Source: Tetrahymena thermophila SB210 (Eukaryota; Ciliophora; Oligohymenophorea; Hymenostomatida; Tetrahymenidae). Taken from it: a stretch of 64,000 nt of DNA. The stretch is from positions 186,001-250,000 of the forward strand of contig NW_002476199.1 in NCBI RefSeq assembly GCF_000189635.1, in the 5' to 3' direction. This document shows, piece by piece, positions 13,367 to 26,026 of this stretch (position 1 is its first letter; each line of letters starts with the position of its first letter). The notes beneath the pieces are model-generated. The model saw only the letters and a list, made by a program, of their open reading frames with translations, was not told the origin of the DNA and did not search any database. The position numbers and the translations under genes were made by a program.

Positions 13367-13669
13367 AGACGAAAATTCATTACCCTTAAATTATATGTGG
13401 GGTCATAACTGAACTGAACTAAACAAACACAAAAATATATATCTTACTCAAATTAATATTTAATATAAATTTATTTTTCCCTCTCTAATTATCTATCTAT
13501 CTATCTACTTTATAAAAATTGTAGTATTTTATTTATCATATTAAAATTGGTTAGTAATTAATTTATTAGGTTATAGATTTTTCTTATTGATTTAAATATT
13601 TATTCTATCTTTTTGAATAGAGTTAAAATTATTTGTTCTTAAGCAACTTTCAAATTTATTTAGAGATTT
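13367..13669. other. Convergent spacer with ATCT microsatellite
   Basis: Short spacer between 3' ends. A run of about four ATCT units lies at 13490-13506. No gene was seen. Confidence 0.5.
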
Positions 13670-15144
13670 TCAAAAAAATGATAGCAATCCTTATTACTTG
13701 CTATTGTTTTAGCTTTATCTTGAATTATCTTCTTGTTATATTTTTTAAATTCCATTAGGGTTCGTCTTCGAAACAATAAATTTATTAACAAATTTTAAAT
13801 TTTTTTATAATTCTAATTAGCTGTCTAAGATGTGTTTATGAATTATATGGTATTCATTATAAAATTCTTGCAAATCCCCTAAAGTCATTTATTGGTATGG
13901 AAACGAAGCAAATTTTAGCTTATTTTACTCTAAAATCTTTAGCCTCTCATTAAAATCTTTCAATTAACTTTATAATTAAGAAACAGTTTTAAATATCTCT
14001 TGTTTTTTAATCTCTTCTTCTTCTTTATCTACAGCGTCTAAGAATTCAGCATATTTCTTATAATTTGCTTTGATTTACTCATTATACTGCTTTTCAGTAA
14101 TTTCTTTCAAGTCTGAAAATTAAAGATTTTCAATCAATTCCATAACACTTGAATAAAGCGTTAAATAATACTCTTCGCTTAAAAGATATTTATCACTCCT
14201 GAGCTCTCTTAAATATTTTAAAATTTAATAAGAAGACTATTATTTTATTTATAAATTTTACTAAATATATTAAATATTTGTAAGGGGTCTTGCTGGAAGA
14301 CTCTATATAACCAAATAAAGCATAACTGGTAGTAAATCATCTATTCCAGTTGGATTATTTTTAGATTAACTTGCTAAAGTACCTATTTATTAAAATCTCA
14401 TATTTGAATTAAAAACTACTAAATTTTTAGAAATTACTGCTCATAAGCTTGCATGCATTTACAATACAATTTATCTTATCTTTTGGTGTTTAGCATGCAT
14501 CTATATTTTAAATCTCTTGAAATAAAAAATTTTACTAAGCATATTTTAGACATTTTTAAGCTTACATTATTTGGCCTTTTAAAAGTTCTGATGGTTGACT
14601 ATAGCTTTATCAACTTGGAATTAAATTGGCTAGATAAAATCATATAATCTGCAATAAAATTCAATTTTTCTATCATATTTAACTCTGCATCCTTTTAACA
14701 ACCTAGATTATTTTATTTTTACTCAATAAAAAAAGAATTAATTAGCTAACTAAATAATAAATACTATGCATATAATGCTTTTGTCAAAATTCTCTCTATA
14801 ACTTCATAGTTCTCCTAAATAATCTAACTATCAGTTTCATCAAACAAACTTTGGAATTCTCTCTCTACTTATAATATTTTTTGCTATGTTTTCATGACTA
14901 TATCTCTTTCTTCCAAGTTTCCTAACTACATTTTTCTAATAAACCTTTTTAAAGAATCAAACTTAATTTCTTTCTGCGTTTTACGTTTTTGTAATAATCA
15001 AATTTCTTACTAAAATATGCTATTTTTCAAATTTAGAGATTCGGGTAGCCTAATCTTTTAAGTAAATGTTTATTTTCCTTTTATCTCATCACTTAATTGA
15101 GTTAAGTTGTTAGTAGCATCAAGTAAGGAAGTGTTTGTATCCAT
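13670..15144 (-). CDS. VPS9-domain protein, probable Rab5-family guanine nucleotide exchange factor
   Basis: Complement of exons 13670..14382, 14420..14513, 14566..14944 and 15011..15144; 440 codons (439 residues), TGA stop. The VPS9 signature appears only after splicing: TPKDKINCIVNACKLM (compare the PRDK...CI.N.CK motif), then GIDDLLPVMLYLVI with the catalytic-type Asp pair at residues 217-218, TNIQYI, and SEEYYLT, whose Tyr274/275 match the conserved active-site Tyr. VPS9 proteins load GTP on Rab5/Rab21 at early endosomes. The N-terminal ~150 residues are helical and the C-terminal third is coiled-coil-like (VDKEEEEIKKQ; LKDFNERLKILEQNKLK). Odd points: a 66-nt intron is needed to skip a UGA at 14992-14994, and one intron is only 37 nt. 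No zinc finger, ankyrin or Ras-association domain is seen. Confidence 0.85.
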
Positions 15145-16002
15145 CCTATTTTAGTTATTTTATATTGTTATTCTTTTTTACTTAATAAACAGGTTGTAAT
15201 TATTTATCAATTACTCTTGATTTCTTTATTAAAAAAATGTAATTATAAATTAAAAGATTCAATTAATATTTTTAAATTAAATTATGGACAAAAATCTATA
15301 AATTTTTTTAATCAAACTAATTTTACTTACATTAATTAATTAATTCATTGTAGAATTTAATTATTAAAAAAATTGTTTTTTCACTAAAAAAATCTAAATT
15401 TTTTTATTCAAATAATAAATAAAAATTATTTTTTTAATACAATTTTTAAAAATTTTAAATTAAAAATTTTTAGAGATAAAATTTAAGAAATAAAAGTATC
15501 AGAAAAATTTAATTTTTAAAAGATGAGAAAAAAAAATAGATACTTTATAAATAAATAAATAAAAAAAATATAGATGTTATGCTTTACACTATAAAAAAAG
15601 GAATAAAGATAATAGTTCAAACAAGCTTTTAGATAGAATTCATCCAATTTTTGATTAAATTTTATCTGATAATGAAATTATCTCAGATAATTTATTAAAG
15701 TTTTGATATCAAGCTGGCATGTCATATAGTTACTATGAAGCTTCACTCAAATAAATTATAAAAGAAATGAAAAACTATAGATAAATAGATCTTTTACATT
15801 TGAGAAAGTGATAAAAAAATTAATTAATTATTCCATATCCATATATAAGTAAATAAATAAATTGAATATTTGGCTGTATGCAAAAATAATAATTATTAAA
15901 ACTAATTAAGATAAAAAAAAGAGATATTTACTTTCTAAATAGTTAGCAAAATAGCAATATAATAATTTTAGCTTAATCAATTAAATATTTTATTTAGTTT
16001 GA
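15145..16002. other. Divergent spacer between VPS9 and Arf GEF genes, with unassigned open stretches
   Basis: 858 bp between two head-to-head starts. The left half is A/T runs without coding signal. On the plus strand 15587-15703 is open and protein-like (KLLDRIHPIFDQILSDNE), is interrupted by TGA at 15704-15706, and continues in the same frame to TGA at 15809-15811. These may be 5' exons of the Arf GEF whose splice sites I could not resolve, or remnants. Confidence 0.45.
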
Positions 16003-19000
16003 ATGCAAGAGAATATTTCTCGTTTCTAGATATACAAGCAATGCATGGTTGAGCTTTTACCAAAAGTTGGAAAGCTTATTCCAAAGAATAAAAAAAACCT
16101 AAAAATTGAGGCTGATAAAATATAAGGTATGCAATTAAATAAATGATAGAAGCTTTAAAGATATCTTATCTTATTTTAATAGAAAGCATTAAAACTCTGA
16201 ATGATTAAACATTTGAAAATGCCAATTCTACTATAAACTTTTTAAAAGATTTACTTGACTTGAAAGTGCCAAAAATTACAGAAATAGTGCTTTTTTACCT
16301 TGAAGTAATAAATTATTATTATTTTTAATTTTATAAAAATGGTATTATTTGTTAGCAAACTCTAAAAAATTTAGGAATTTAGTAGGATTCAGAATAATAA
16401 AAATATATTTAATATGAAAAAAAAAAACATAAATATAATTTATTCATTTATTTTATTTTAAAAGAACTTAATAGCAAATTAGCTTATAGATGGATATGCA
16501 AGTTATAGCACAAGCAAAACTTATGAAGATGAAATTTTATAGATGGTAATTGAATGTATTGGTATTAAAGAAGATAACATCCACTTATCAGTAGTTAAAA
16601 TTCTTCACACAATAGTAATCTCTCCTGTCTTCACTATTTATGGGTAATAATAAAAAATTTAGATTAAAATTCTATTTTATGTATTTTTGGATTTTTCAAC
16701 ATTCACAAAAAAGCTAAGTTAAAAAGTTCAAAGAAAAAAAAGATGAAATAAAATAGCGAATTTTTATTGCAAATACATTCAACATATTAGCAATTTTAGG
16801 TAGATAATTAAAAAATATTTTTAATTTTTATTCAAAAAGGGACAATTTAATGTATTTGACACAGGCTTTAATAAATATTTATAGTCGTAAGCATTTAAAA
16901 ATAATTAATTACATATGAAATAGAATTTTTTATATTTATATAATAGAGAATAATAATAGCAAAAGTGCAAGTTTACAAAATATCACTTTGGCTGCTCTTA
17001 AAAGTATAGTTAAAATAGTTTTTGATAGGATGGAGAAACTTACAGAAATAACGAATGAATAATAAGAAATATTTTTTTTTAAGAGATGCATTACATCGAA
17101 TAGAGCAGGAGAATTACTTTTTCAAGATAATTGCACTAGTGGCAATAATTTGAATTAAGAAAATAAGCAAAATTTTGAGTCACCTAAAAATTCATTCTAA
17201 AACCTTAATAGCATTCACTAAGCAAGACTTTCTCAGCATAGTAACAGATAGCAACAATCAGAAAATATGGAAGAAGAACAATTTGACCCAGCAAAAATAT
17301 TAAATTTAAACTAACAATCCTAAGATGATAACTCCTAAAACGTTTTAGATTAACTTTTGAACAATTAAATATAGTTTTACTGCCAATAAACTGTGACTAA
17401 CCTTGTTGATAATACAGTCATTTACTATGAAAAATAAAAATAAGTTGGAGAAGATAATCAGACAAATATGATACCTCTCTTGTGCGTACCTCCTATAAAT
17501 TAAGAAACAACTGAAAAATATACTTAAACTATTTAAGTGAGCATAGAAAATGAAAAGAACTAGGTTTCAGGCAAATACGGATGGTATATTCATTCAATAA
17601 TAATATGAGAATATGAAGTTATTAATTCTATTTTCTTTTTTGTTAATAGGTGCTTTATTTGTAGGAAAACAGCCAATTTTTATTGCAGAGAAACCAGAGT
17701 TGCTATTTGTTGTCCTGAGTGCAAATAAAAGCACATAAAATAGATTGAAGACATATTTTAAATGTAAAGCAACAAATTTTAGATTAAAAAGAACTAATAT
17801 TTAGATGATGGTATTGAGCTATTTAAGATATTATGCAATTTATCAAAAAGAGATGGAGCAAAGTAAATAAATAAATAAATAAAATTCAAATAATTTTTAC
17901 AGATTTTTATTAAACAAATTTTTAGCTTAAATAGCTAAATGAATCCATAGAGCTTAAGATCAAAGATCATTTCTTTAGAAATGCTAAAGGTTATTATAGA
18001 AAATACAGGAATTGTTTTTTTAAGCAACTTTTAGCAGCTGGTAAAGGAGTAATTAATTCATTCTGTGCTCCTCAATTCTATGTCTCAAGATTAAAAAGTT
18101 GTTTAGCTTTCCCTTTCTATCCTAGTTTACTTATTTATTGATTTCAGAGATAACTTAAAGAAAGAATTAGAAGTAATTAATTTAAAGATCGATTGATTAA
18201 TTTATTTATTTTTACAAATATTCTATTTAAATTTGAACAGATGTTTACTAAAGAAATACTTTTGAAGATGCTTGAAAGCAGTAATACTATCTATCATCAT
18301 AGATTTTATGTTTTATAAGTATTCAGTATTATTTTTAAGCTACCTAGAGTTATTTTAGAAATGTTTGCTAATTATGACTGTTAACTCAATTCAAAGAATA
18401 TTGCACAAAATATTGTTGAACAACTTGCTAAAATATCTCAAGGTAAATACTCCAAGGCAGAATACTCAACTCTCTTTTAACCTGGCTAAGAGTAAAATCT
18501 TAGGGAGACAGCACTTTAGTCCTTAGTAGAGATTGTTAAAAATCTTATTCCTTTTACACTTCTCTCTGAAGAGTACTCCTCAATCGGATCACCTTAAATT
18601 GGTAGGTAGGCTATAGATAATCATCATCCTCTTTATGGATCAGATAAGTAAATAGACAAAGCTAGCAAATCAGTAAGTAATATTGACGAAGAAGAACAAA
18701 AAAACACAACTTAAATAAGTAATTTAAAATAAAAAAATCGAGTTTTAATTTAAAAAATTCTTTTAAAAAGCTCAAGTTGAGTCTTTACCAAGAGAAATTC
18801 CTTTTAGCCCCTAAAAGAATGGATCCTCTCAAAATTTAGGAAATACTTCTTAGTTTAACAGTGTCGGTGGTGCTACTGGTGTTTCAGATAGTTCGCTAAA
18901 TCAAGATGTTTTCAATGAAGACACTGTCCAAGAATAGAGGAAGAGAAAAATTTAGATCTAAAAGTGTATTGAAAAGTTTAACTATAAAACTAAATAAGGA

Positions 19001-22000
19001 CTAAATTTTGCTTTTAATGAAAATATTATTGAAAAACCAGTTGATATCAATAAAAAGCCCTCTGAGAATGAAGCTGACGAAAAAGATTTAGCAATTTGGC
19101 AGAGATCTGTGTATTAATTGTCTGAATTATTATACTAATAAAGAGCATCAATTGACAGAGCATAGTTTGGATTATTTTTCGGTGATGAATGTAAATACAA
19201 CTAAGATGTATTTTAGCAGTTCCTATCATACTATGATATGTCTAATCAAAATATAGTCTCTTCTTTAAGAACACTTTTTAAAGTTATGTATCCTCCTAAT
19301 ACTTAAGAAGCTCTTGATAGAATATTGTAATAATTTGGAGAGAAGTATATCAAAGAAAATCCAAATGTCTACAGAAATGCAGGAGTTACTTACACTTTAT
19401 CTTATGCTATAATGATGCTTTAAACGAATCTCTATAATCCATAAATTAAGGAAAAAGAAAAACTAAATTTATAGAAATTTATTAATCTAGTTTCAAAGAT
19501 TGATGATGGAGATGATCTACCTATTGAATAAATTGAGTTTATATTCAACAGTGTTAAAGATCAACCTCTTGGCTTCCATGACTAAGAAGAATATCACATT
19601 AAATAAAAAGAAGCAATTAACTCAGATGCTGTTTTAAAAACAAAAAAATTTAAAGAAGAATAAGAGAAAATGTTAGCATAAGGAAAATAAATCATTCTAA
19701 ATGATAACAATGATGAAGATTCTTAAAAATTCATTAAAGTTCTCAATTCTAATTTTACTAAAGAGTTGCTTGACGTGATATGGAGTCCTTTATTTGCTAC
19801 CTTTTCACAAGGTCTTGAGCAAACAGAAGACAAAAACTTCATCATGAAATGTCTTGAGGGTATTAAATTTTGTATTATGCTTCTTGGGCGTTTCTAGCTA
19901 AACTTTTAATAAGAAACTTTTGTTTAGTGCCTTACTAAGAATACAGGACTCTTATAGGATAAACCTTTTTCAATAAAGAATATCCTTTCTATTTGTTGTA
20001 TGACTGAGATAGCATCTACCAGTGGAAATTGGCTTAGAGGATCTTGGAAGAGCGTGCTAGAGTGCTTATCAAAGATAGACTATTACTTTTAAGGTGATTT
20101 CACTATCAAAGAGTAAGCTTACTAGCAATAGTTGCAACAATTGGAAATAGAAAAGTCAAATTAAAAATTAATTTTTATCTCTCTTGAAAGTAAAAATGCA
20201 GCATTTGATTTTTTTTAATAATATTAATATCATTTTTTTAAAAATAGATGAAGCAATCGATAAAATATTTAGTTCAACTTCTAAATTTGACAGTGATTCA
20301 ATTTAAGATTTTATAGACTGCCTGTGTTAGACTTGCAAATAAGAAATAAATCAGCCTAAACCTAAAACTTTTAGTCTGTTGAGAATTTCAGAGGTAGCAG
20401 AGTTTAATATGGATAGAGTAAGGTATGAATGGAACAAAATTTGGCAAACTTTAAGTATTCTATTTTAGGAGGTAGGAACGAATCATAATTCTTATTGTGC
20501 TTAATTAGTCATAGATTAATTGAAATAGCTAAGTATGAAATTTTTAAAGAAAACTGAGCTGTCTCATTATAGCTTTTAGAAAATGTTCCTCCAACCTTTC
20601 TTGTACATTTTCGAAAATACTAATCGTAAAAATTTTCTTTTTGAAATTTCTTTTTTAATAATTAATAAAATAATATTTGTTTGTAAATAAAGCCGCCAAG
20701 TATGAAATATATGAGTTAGTCTTAAGATGCATAATAATGATAACAAGCATTAACTTTGATAACCTGAGATCTGGATGGAGTGTAATTATTTCAATAGTGA
20801 GACTCACTATTAACAAAAAGATAGATTCATTGATATTACTTGCTTCTTAGGTATTTCTTTCTTTTATTTATTCTTAATCAAATAAGTAAAATTAAATAAA
20901 ATAAAATGACATACATAGATCATAGATTAAATCTTCTTGAAAGACAGAACTCTTGAAAATTTATAAGAAGAAATTCCTTAAATAGTTGATATTTTATGCA
21001 AACTTATAAACTATAAAAATTAACAAATATGCTAGAGTAGCATTAGCTACTTAAACAAACTCATCGATTACCTAGTTTTGCATTCTAAAAGTGTCTAAAA
21101 TACATTTTCTCAATCTTAAAATCTAAGTGACTAGAAGAGTGATCTTAGAATATAATTTGAAGCCAAACAGTAAAGGGCTTAAGAATATGAAAAAATGCTA
21201 TAACGTAAGAATGTTTTTTTGTTTGTTTTTTTTAAATTTTTGCTAAATAAATACTAATTTATTCTAAATAGAACTTTTGATGCCATCTTTATTATGTTTA
21301 AGTAGAACTTTCGAAGAAAATAGACTTACAGTCTAAAGACAAAGAATAGAAGTGCTTTTTAAGTTAGTAGAGTCTTACAGCTATTTATTTACAGAAGAAT
21401 TTTGGCAGGAACTTTTCACATAGTTATTTATCCCATACTTTGAGCATTTAAGTAGCTTTTATGAAGATTAAATAAATAAATAGCAACAATAATTATAATA
21501 GCAATAACAATAGCAGTAATAACAATAATAATAACAATAATAATACTAAAATTAAAATTAATATTAATTCATTGTGCATCATATGAAAGATACTGTTTAA
21601 ATTTCTTACGACTCCTTGATAGAAATTTTCTACTAAAATTTCAATAAACTTTCGTCTTGCCTAAAGTATGTTCTTAATATATTGTAAAAGAGTATTACTC
21701 GTTATTAGAAGGTAGAATTTATTAAATTTTATTTTTTTATTTATTTATAAAAATTTAACTAATTTTAAGGTTACTTCTCAAATTGCTGCTGAATAAATGT
21801 AAAGCTTGCTGTTGAATGTTGGTGAATATTTAACAAATGAGCAGCTTGATCAAGTTCTTGACTTTTTAGGAGTTGTTTTTGAGTCTTCTTTTCCATAAGA
21901 GCTTCAGCAATTATATTAGTCAAATGACCACCTAAAAATGACATACGATCATGTTTTTACTAATAAATTAGTAAATAACATAAATTAAGTTGATATAAAA

Positions 22001-23906
22001 TTAACTTTAGAGCCTACAACGATTATGAATAAAATTGTTATATGGCTAATTTGTATAAATTGTGTCAAGGAATACTTTAGTAAGTTCTCTTTCAAATTCA
22101 CATATTAAGTAAATTTAAAATTATATTAAATCCTCAGTTTAAATTGTGTTTTTTATAAAAGTAACTTGAAAAAACTTAAGCTTATCTTTACAGTTCTTAT
22201 TAACTTGCAACTGATTTTAATAGCAAGATAGTGTTTAGATATACTCTCCTAAAAAATAGTAATAAAAATAGTTTTTAGCAATAATGATTTATTAAAATAT
22301 TTTTATTTTATAGAAATTTAAAATAATCAAGAATTAATTAACTTCCTTCAGCATTAAAGCGATTCTAGATCGGTTCTTCTTTTAATATGGTATGAAAATT
22401 ACTTAAGGGAAATATAAGAAAATAGGTAAACAGGATCATAAAATAAGAAATGCCTTAAACTATTTTTAGAGTATAGATTTTAATTTTTATAAGAATAAAT
22501 TAATTTAAATTAAATAAAATTTAATAGCAATGCAGTAATTATTATGAGTAAATTCGTTGAATATTCTAAAAGTGTTAGTGATGGGCAAGATCAGAGAAAA
22601 AAGATTCTAATTGAGTAATAAAATAAATAAAGGTATGATGATACCTCAATAGTAGAATTTGAAAAAATTATAAAAGATACAAATACTAAAGAAAAAAATG
22701 AATACATTTTACTTTTAAGAAATAATATTTCTTAAATTATATTACCTTGCATAAAAATAATTCAACCTATTGAAGTAATAATTTATAATTTTTAAATATT
22801 TTATGCTTAATTAATATTTATAAAAGTATTATGAATCTATAAATTCAATTTTGGATTTACTTATTGACTTGAACAGCTATAGTTTCTAAAGAAATCTCCT
22901 AACTATCACATGTAAAAGCTGTTAGTAATGCCAAAACTGTAAATCAAAAAACTCTGATAGCTTTGATATAGATCTTAAGATAATCATTAAGAATATACTA
23001 AATTATATTACCTAATTTATGCCAAAATAACCACCTTAATAATTTGCTGCTGAAACAAAACCTGAATAATAGAAACAATAAAATAATGAATAATTAGAAT
23101 AGAAATAACAAGAAGTAGCTCATAAAGATATTGACAGTTAGTTATTATAATAACAAGAAAACTAGCAGTTAAAAGAAGAAGTTGATGAGTAAAAGTAATA
23201 AAAGGAAATAGAAATTGTAGAATAAATTAAAGAATGCTAAAATACAGAATAAAGCAAAACTATTGTATCAGAAACAGAACAAAATAAAAATAATATAGAT
23301 TAAAGCTAAATTAAATTATAAGAAAAAGAAGAATAAACTGAAAGCTCTAATTCATAAGTTTAATAAATATAAACTGACCAACATGAAATTACTGAGGAAG
23401 ATCATTCTTCTGAAATTTTAGATTAATAAGATCAGTAATAGTCTCCATAAAATTAAAATGAGTAGGTTTTTATTAATTAAGTAAATGAAGAACAGACTTA
23501 AAATGCTAGCTCATAAGAATAGTAGATTCAAAATTAAAATTTGATATAAAGTGAAAAGCATGAAACTATTGAAGAAGATCATTTTTCAGAAATTATTGAT
23601 TCATAAGATTAGTAATAATCAACACCAAATTAAATATAGCAAATTAACATTAAAGAAGAAGAATAAAATTGTCAAATTGAAAAATAATAAAGTGAATAAT
23701 CATCTGAAGAATAAATATAATTTGAAGATGACGAATAAGAACAAGATTAAGCTGTCAAATCAGAATTAAAATAGTAAACTGAAAATATCATTGAGAGTTA
23801 AAATGATAATTAAATTCAAGAAGAAAAGCAAGATAACTTAGAAATGAATAAAAGTGATTCGAATGATGATTAAGTAATTATAGTTGAAAATGAAACTGTA
23901 AATTGA
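16003..23906 (+). CDS. Large BIG/Sec7-type Arf guanine nucleotide exchange factor, degenerate Sec7 active site
   Basis: Eighteen exons: 16003..16126, 16183..16304, 16465..16643, 16840..16886, 16947..17583, 17650..17862, 17926..18172, 18241..18718, 18771..20189, 20248..20625, 20693..20850, 20919..21204, 21272..21711, 21770..22108, 22138..22258, 22314..22470, 22528..22774, 22827..23906; 2223 residues. Order matches BIG1/Sec7p: DCB (LKIEADKI); a cysteine/histidine patch in the linker (CFICRKTANFYCRETR); HUS box (NYDCQLNSKNI, near residue 570); Sec7 domain, residues ~740-950 (QFGLFFGDECKYNQDVF; LSYAIMML); HDS1 (MDRVRYEWNKIW; KQLSMKFL; LRSGWSVI); then HDS2-4. Such proteins activate Arf at the trans-Golgi. 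The last ~300 residues are E/Q-rich. In Sec7 the LPGEAQ-type loop reads PPNTQEALDR, so the glutamic finger is Thr860. The start is provisional: ATG follows an in-frame TGA directly, and further 5' exons may exist. Intron 1 could be 23 nt instead of 56. Confidence 0.88.
21481..21564 (+). repeat. Polyglutamine-coding repeat inside the Arf GEF
   Basis: About 21 consecutive codons, all Gln but one Leu, are written with a mixture of CAA, CAG, TAA and TAG, then fade into alternating Gln with Asn/Tyr. The run lies in the HDS2/HDS3 region, where animal BIG proteins have a variable loop, so it is probably a tolerated expansion. Confidence 0.8.
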
Positions 23907-24582
23907 CTGATTGATTAACATAGCATTTTATGAAATAACTAACAACTAACTAACGAAATAAAAAAATAAATAACTTAATTTAATAAATAATATTTTTTAA
24001 ACTATTTAAAAATAATTTTAAGAGGAGTAAATTTTATTTTAAATAACTTATTTATTTTTTAACATTTTTTATAATAAAATAATTCAATAAAAAAACAATT
24101 TTATTTAAAAGCAATATTTTTAAATTAAGGTTTGATTATTTATTTGTTGCTATTTCCTTAATTATACTATCAATTTTAATAGGTTTTATTTAATATTTCT
24201 TTTTTAATCTTGTTTGATTAATTGATTAATATTGCTAAAAAATCATTTATTTTTATGAATTTAAAATACTTTTGTGTAATTATTTTATAAGTTATTAAAA
24301 ATAATATCTACCATAGATTTAAGTTTGTTCTAAATTTAAACTGTGCTTTTTGAAAAGCTGACTAACTGACAAAATAAATACATTTTAAAATTTTCTCTTT
24401 GCTAAATTAGAATTATTATGGTATTTTAAATTAATCAAAAATGTGTATAGCAGTAAATGAAGTTAGAGTGCTTGCCTTCCAAATCAAATCAAATTAAATC
24501 AAATTTAATTTAATTTTATCGTCGATTATCTTTTGAATACATAAAGAAATGACAATATATAGTTATATTATATTTCTTATTT
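23907..24582. other. Convergent AT-rich spacer
   Basis: Spacer between 3' ends. A short run built on AAATC/AAATT units at about 24480-24518 can partly pair with itself. No gene was seen; a tRNA-like stretch near 24450-24480 has no T-loop or closing stem. Confidence 0.5.
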
Positions 24583-25654
24583 TCAATTAATAAAAAAGGT
24601 AGCCTTTGTTATAATAATTTCTTTTTGTTTGTGTTTATCTAAATCAGATATTTTAGCTTGGATCAATTAAATATGATAATGACTCAGTATAACTATATTT
24701 TTCAATATTTAAGGAGCTCCTCCATAAAATTGATTAAAGTTTTATTATAAACTTATCAAAATTTTCATAGATAATCCACTTTATAAAGAATTATTGTGGA
24801 TTGAGAAGAAAGCGCATATTATTATTATTATTTCTTGAAAGGATTCTCCTATAGATCTATATTTATTAATAAACTTTCAATTTAATAAAAATTTAGATAT
24901 TCATTAAAATACTTTATTTATCCCATTTGATTTTAAACTAAGTTATTATAATAAGACTTTCTACATTTTTCTACTAATGCTCATTTTATTATAATTGAGA
25001 AGATTCTCAAATAATTATTAATAAAATTTCTGATTTTGAATACCAAACATTATTTCAAGTATTTCAGTATATTTATTGTTCTTGAGGATCAACTAGCATT
25101 TCCATCTAAGATTTTTTTGCTGGTAAAGTAGAATTAGCTTTATAAAATTTGTTGTTAAATTTGCTTTTTAACGTATTTTTTCAAAATTCTTATGATTTAT
25201 TAAATTTTGGTACTTCTATTAAAGTTAAGCTTGTTCCTATCAAAAATAATATAAAGCAATCTACTTATAATATAAAATGATCAAAAATTATTGATCGAAT
25301 ATAAAGATAATAGTAAAATCAAATTATAAATTAAAAACTACATCAATCTAGTATTATTTTTTATTTGAGAGTTACTTTTATTTATAAAATATAATATTAA
25401 TGTTTATTTAAGGTTATATCATACTAAGAAGTTTTAGCTAATTTCTTATGATAATTTGAATAAAAACACGAAAAATATTTGATTGATTTATACTACACCA
25501 ATTAATTTTTAGATTATAAAAAATAATTTAAATTACATTTTTCCTTATCAAATAAAATCAATGGGGAAAATTCAAATGCTAATTAAGGGCTTTGATAAGC
25601 TAAAATCAAACACATTTTGCTATTCGATTCTATTTTTCTAAAGAATCTAAACAT
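24583..25654 (-). CDS. Helical-repeat protein, possibly a divergent Mo25/CAB39-like protein (5' end uncertain)
   Basis: Complement of exons 24583..24873, 24913..25236 and 25376..25654; all exon lengths are multiples of 3, 297 residues, TGA stop. The chain is mainly hydrophobic helices of ARM/HEAT character. Two blocks resemble Mo25 as I recall the family: LILAYQSPQLAFEF (compare LLxGYESPEIAL) and FYQQLFENLLNYNKMSISRK followed by FINKYRS (compare the FF..Y..LL.S.NYVTKRQ ... M..YIS region). Spacing between the blocks is about 65 residues too long, so an intron may remain unspliced, or the resemblance may be chance. Mo25 is a scaffold that activates STE20/LKB1-type kinases. Mo25 would need ~110 more N-terminal residues; an open stretch on the same strand at 25850-26068 might supply them. 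The 39-nt intron at 24874-24912 is short and in frame apart from its two UGA codons. Confidence 0.45.
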
Positions 25655-26026
25655 TTTTATAATAATAATTATTATTATTATTGATACACCTCATCCATAT
25701 TTAAAATAGAAGAATTTTAAACTTAAAAGTATTTTCAAAAGATTTTAATAGACACAGCAAAAATATAACCAAAAAAGTAGAAAAAATTGTCTACTTCATT
25801 TTATATACTCATTATAATCACTTTACCTCTTCAAAAAATTAAAAACACGTCAGTATATTGATTTATTTAGATGAATAAAATATAATAAAGTTCTTTTATT
25901 ATTAAAGCGATCACATTTAAAAGCTTCCAGTTTTCTGATGTGCCTTATAATTTTTATAATAATAATTAATTTTCTAAATAGAGAAAAATCCCCCACAAAA
26001 AGTAATTCATTGTTTAAGAGTGATAA
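25655..26026. other. Region of uncertain coding content
   Basis: Contains an alternative start on the minus strand (ATG at 25698-25696, about 30 codons) and part of a minus-strand open stretch reaching 26068. Either may be an upstream exon of the gene at 24583-25654. No clean splice path was found. Confidence 0.35.

Noticed and set aside
16644-16839. Extra exon at 16714-16799 in the Arf GEF
   Set aside because: It is open, but splicing it in breaks the phase to the next exon; direct joining of 16643 to 16840 keeps frame and matches the DCB domain.
24440-24485. tRNA-like stretch (AGAGTGCTTGCCTTCCAAA)
   Set aside because: No acceptor stem pairing and no T-loop downstream; the following sequence is a simple AAATC repeat.
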